Part shown: positions 63,181-64,000 of the stretch, piece after piece | How positions within the stretch are numbered: position 1 is the stretch's first letter | How the letters are laid out: every line of letters starts with the position of its first letter | Assembly (NCBI RefSeq): GCF_035989305.1 | Contig: NZ_CP108514.1 | Coordinates: 10,086,501 to 10,150,500 of the forward strand | Direction: 5' to 3' | From: Streptomyces sp. NBC_01233 | GTDB taxonomy: Bacteria; Actinomycetota; Actinomycetes; Streptomycetales; Streptomycetaceae | Length of the DNA stretch: 64,000 nt | Notes under the pieces: generated by a model | What the model was told of the DNA's origin: nothing | Databases searched by the model: none | What the model saw: the letters and a program-made list of their open reading frames with translations, nothing else | Translations under genes and position numbers: made by a program

Positions 63181-63362
63181 GGGCCGCCCGGTGTGGGCAC
63201 GTGCGCGAACGGGCTCCGGCCGGTCTGTCGGCAGGGACGTGGGGAGGGGACGGTGTGCTGGCCCTGAGCCCGATCCGTCCCGTACACGGCAGACCGGACC
63301 GCGGAACGGCCGCGGAACTTTTGTCCAAGACAAGGGCCTGCGATGTCAGCGAGCCTGGAGGC

Positions 63363-64000
63363 ATGCCCAGAGACGACGCGGGGGACACGCCCCCGGAGCG
63401 CACTGCTTACGACCGCTGGGAGGTCGCCCGCCCTCTGGGCGGAACCTCTCTCGACGGCGTACGGATGGCCGGGTTCCGGGACCTTGTGGGCAGCGGGCTG
63501 GACATGCGGGTGCTGCCGCAGCCCGCCGTGATCGTCGTCATCGGGCTCGGAGCCGGCCCGGTCACGGTGGAGAGCGCCTCCGGGCACCGGCCACTGAGGG
63601 GTCTCGTCGCCTCCCTGTCGCCAGGTCCGGCCCGTATCCGCGGCGAGGGCGTCGAATGCGTCGAGGTGGCGTTGTCCCCCCGGGCCGCCTACACCCTGCT
63701 GGGCGTTTCCCCGCTCGAACTGGACGGCTCCATCACCGGACTCGAGGACCTCTGGGGGCGGCACGCCCGGCTGCTGCGCGAGCAGTTGGCCGACACCGCA
63801 TCCTGGCAGGAACGCCTCGCGCTCACGGACGGATTCCTCAGACGGAGGGCCGCGGGGGCCCCGCCCATGGCGGCCGAGGTCGCCGCCGCCTGGGACGCCA
63901 TCGTGGCCGGCCGGGGCCGAGTGCGGGTCGGCGACCTTGCCGCGTCCTGCGGATGGAGCCGCAAGCGGCTCTGGGCCAGGTTCAGCTCCCAGGTCGGCCT
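63363..64000 (+). CDS. AraC family regulator, cut by the window end
   Basis: The frame (ATG 63363, at least 212 codons) runs to the end of the window. The N-terminal part is an effector-like domain (LVGSGLDMRVLPQPAVIVVI, CVEVALSPRAAYTLLGVSPL), and the last visible part begins the HTH (VRVGDLAASCGWSRKRLWAR FSSQVG). The GGAGG directly before the ATG is short-spaced, so the start is not certain. Confidence 0.8.
   Translation, partial: MPRDDAGDTPPERTAYDRWEVARPLGGTSLDGVRMAGFRDLVGSGLDMRVLPQPAVIVVIGLGAGPVTVESASGHRPLRGLVASLSPGPARIRGEGVECVEVALSPRAAYTLLGVSPLELDGSITGLEDLWGRHARLLREQLADTASWQERLALTDGFLRRRAAGAPPMAAEVAAAWDAIVAGRGRVRVGDLAASCGWSRKRLWARFSSQVG

Noticed and set aside
61549..63333. 594-codon minus-strand frame
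   Set aside because: Mostly antisense to the IS256 transposase; only the XRE-like part near 62968-63180 has protein character and is listed separately.

Overview
The window is high-GC DNA with strong third-position GC bias, GTG and TTG starts, Tat signals, an AfsA-type butyrolactone enzyme, a SigK/RskA pair and many actinomycete insertion sequences. It most likely comes from a Streptomyces (or close relative) chromosome arm or large linear plasmid. No rRNA, tRNA or CRISPR array was recognised.

Left part (1-31 kb) is mostly intact accessory metabolism and regulation. It starts with an AfsA/ScbA homologue next to two divergent NAD(P)-dependent oxidoreductases, a SAM methyltransferase, and an aldo/keto reductase plus NAD-epimerase operon divergent from a LysR regulator. 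A leftward block follows: class-3 lipase, degenerate P450-like protein, PlsC-type acyltransferase. Next come a Tat-exported amidase, a His/Trp-rich secreted protein, an RskA anti-sigma factor whose partner sigma gene is frameshifted, a DUF4344 lipoprotein metallopeptidase, an LLM oxidoreductase/FMN reductase pair, a flavodoxin, and a CPBP protease co-transcribed with a NarL-type two-component system. Several hypothetical membrane proteins, a ComB-like protein, an MBL hydrolase and a GlxA regulator divergent from an atypical SDR complete this part.

Middle part (31-48 kb) is a decayed, IS-rich island. It holds a SUKH gene cut by a transposase remnant, half of a 2OG-Fe(II) oxygenase joined to an IS5-type fragment, a zinc-ribbon fragment, and an intact cytidine deaminase-ASCH fusion. 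An IS1182-type element (34390-39272) contains a nested IS21-type element (36217-39259). An intact 2OG-Fe dioxygenase and an IS110 remnant follow. Two apparently identical ISAs1-type elements (41518-42879, 46020-47381) and a second IS1182-type element (43309-45193) have broken two host genes. Removing the IS sequences and one copy of each target duplication restores both reading frames: a 292-aa membrane-anchored exported protein and an 88-aa membrane protein.

Right part (47.5-64 kb) has a DUF402 protein, a protein with an AGN-type N-terminal leader like those of extracellular-contraction-injection or polymorphic-toxin effectors, a CsoR repressor fused at its 5' end to an Mrr-nuclease remnant, a TetR/methyltransferase divergent pair with a clear double operator, a secreted S33 peptidase, two VOC proteins around a small AraC regulator, a lipoprotein, a methyltransferase, an IS256-type element between two gene fragments, and an AraC-type regulator cut by the window end.

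The best candidates for something new are the deaminase-ASCH fusion (possible N4-acetylcytidine salvage), the AGN-leader protein with a ChaN/TIKI-like C-terminal half, and the lipase/P450-like/acyltransferase operon.
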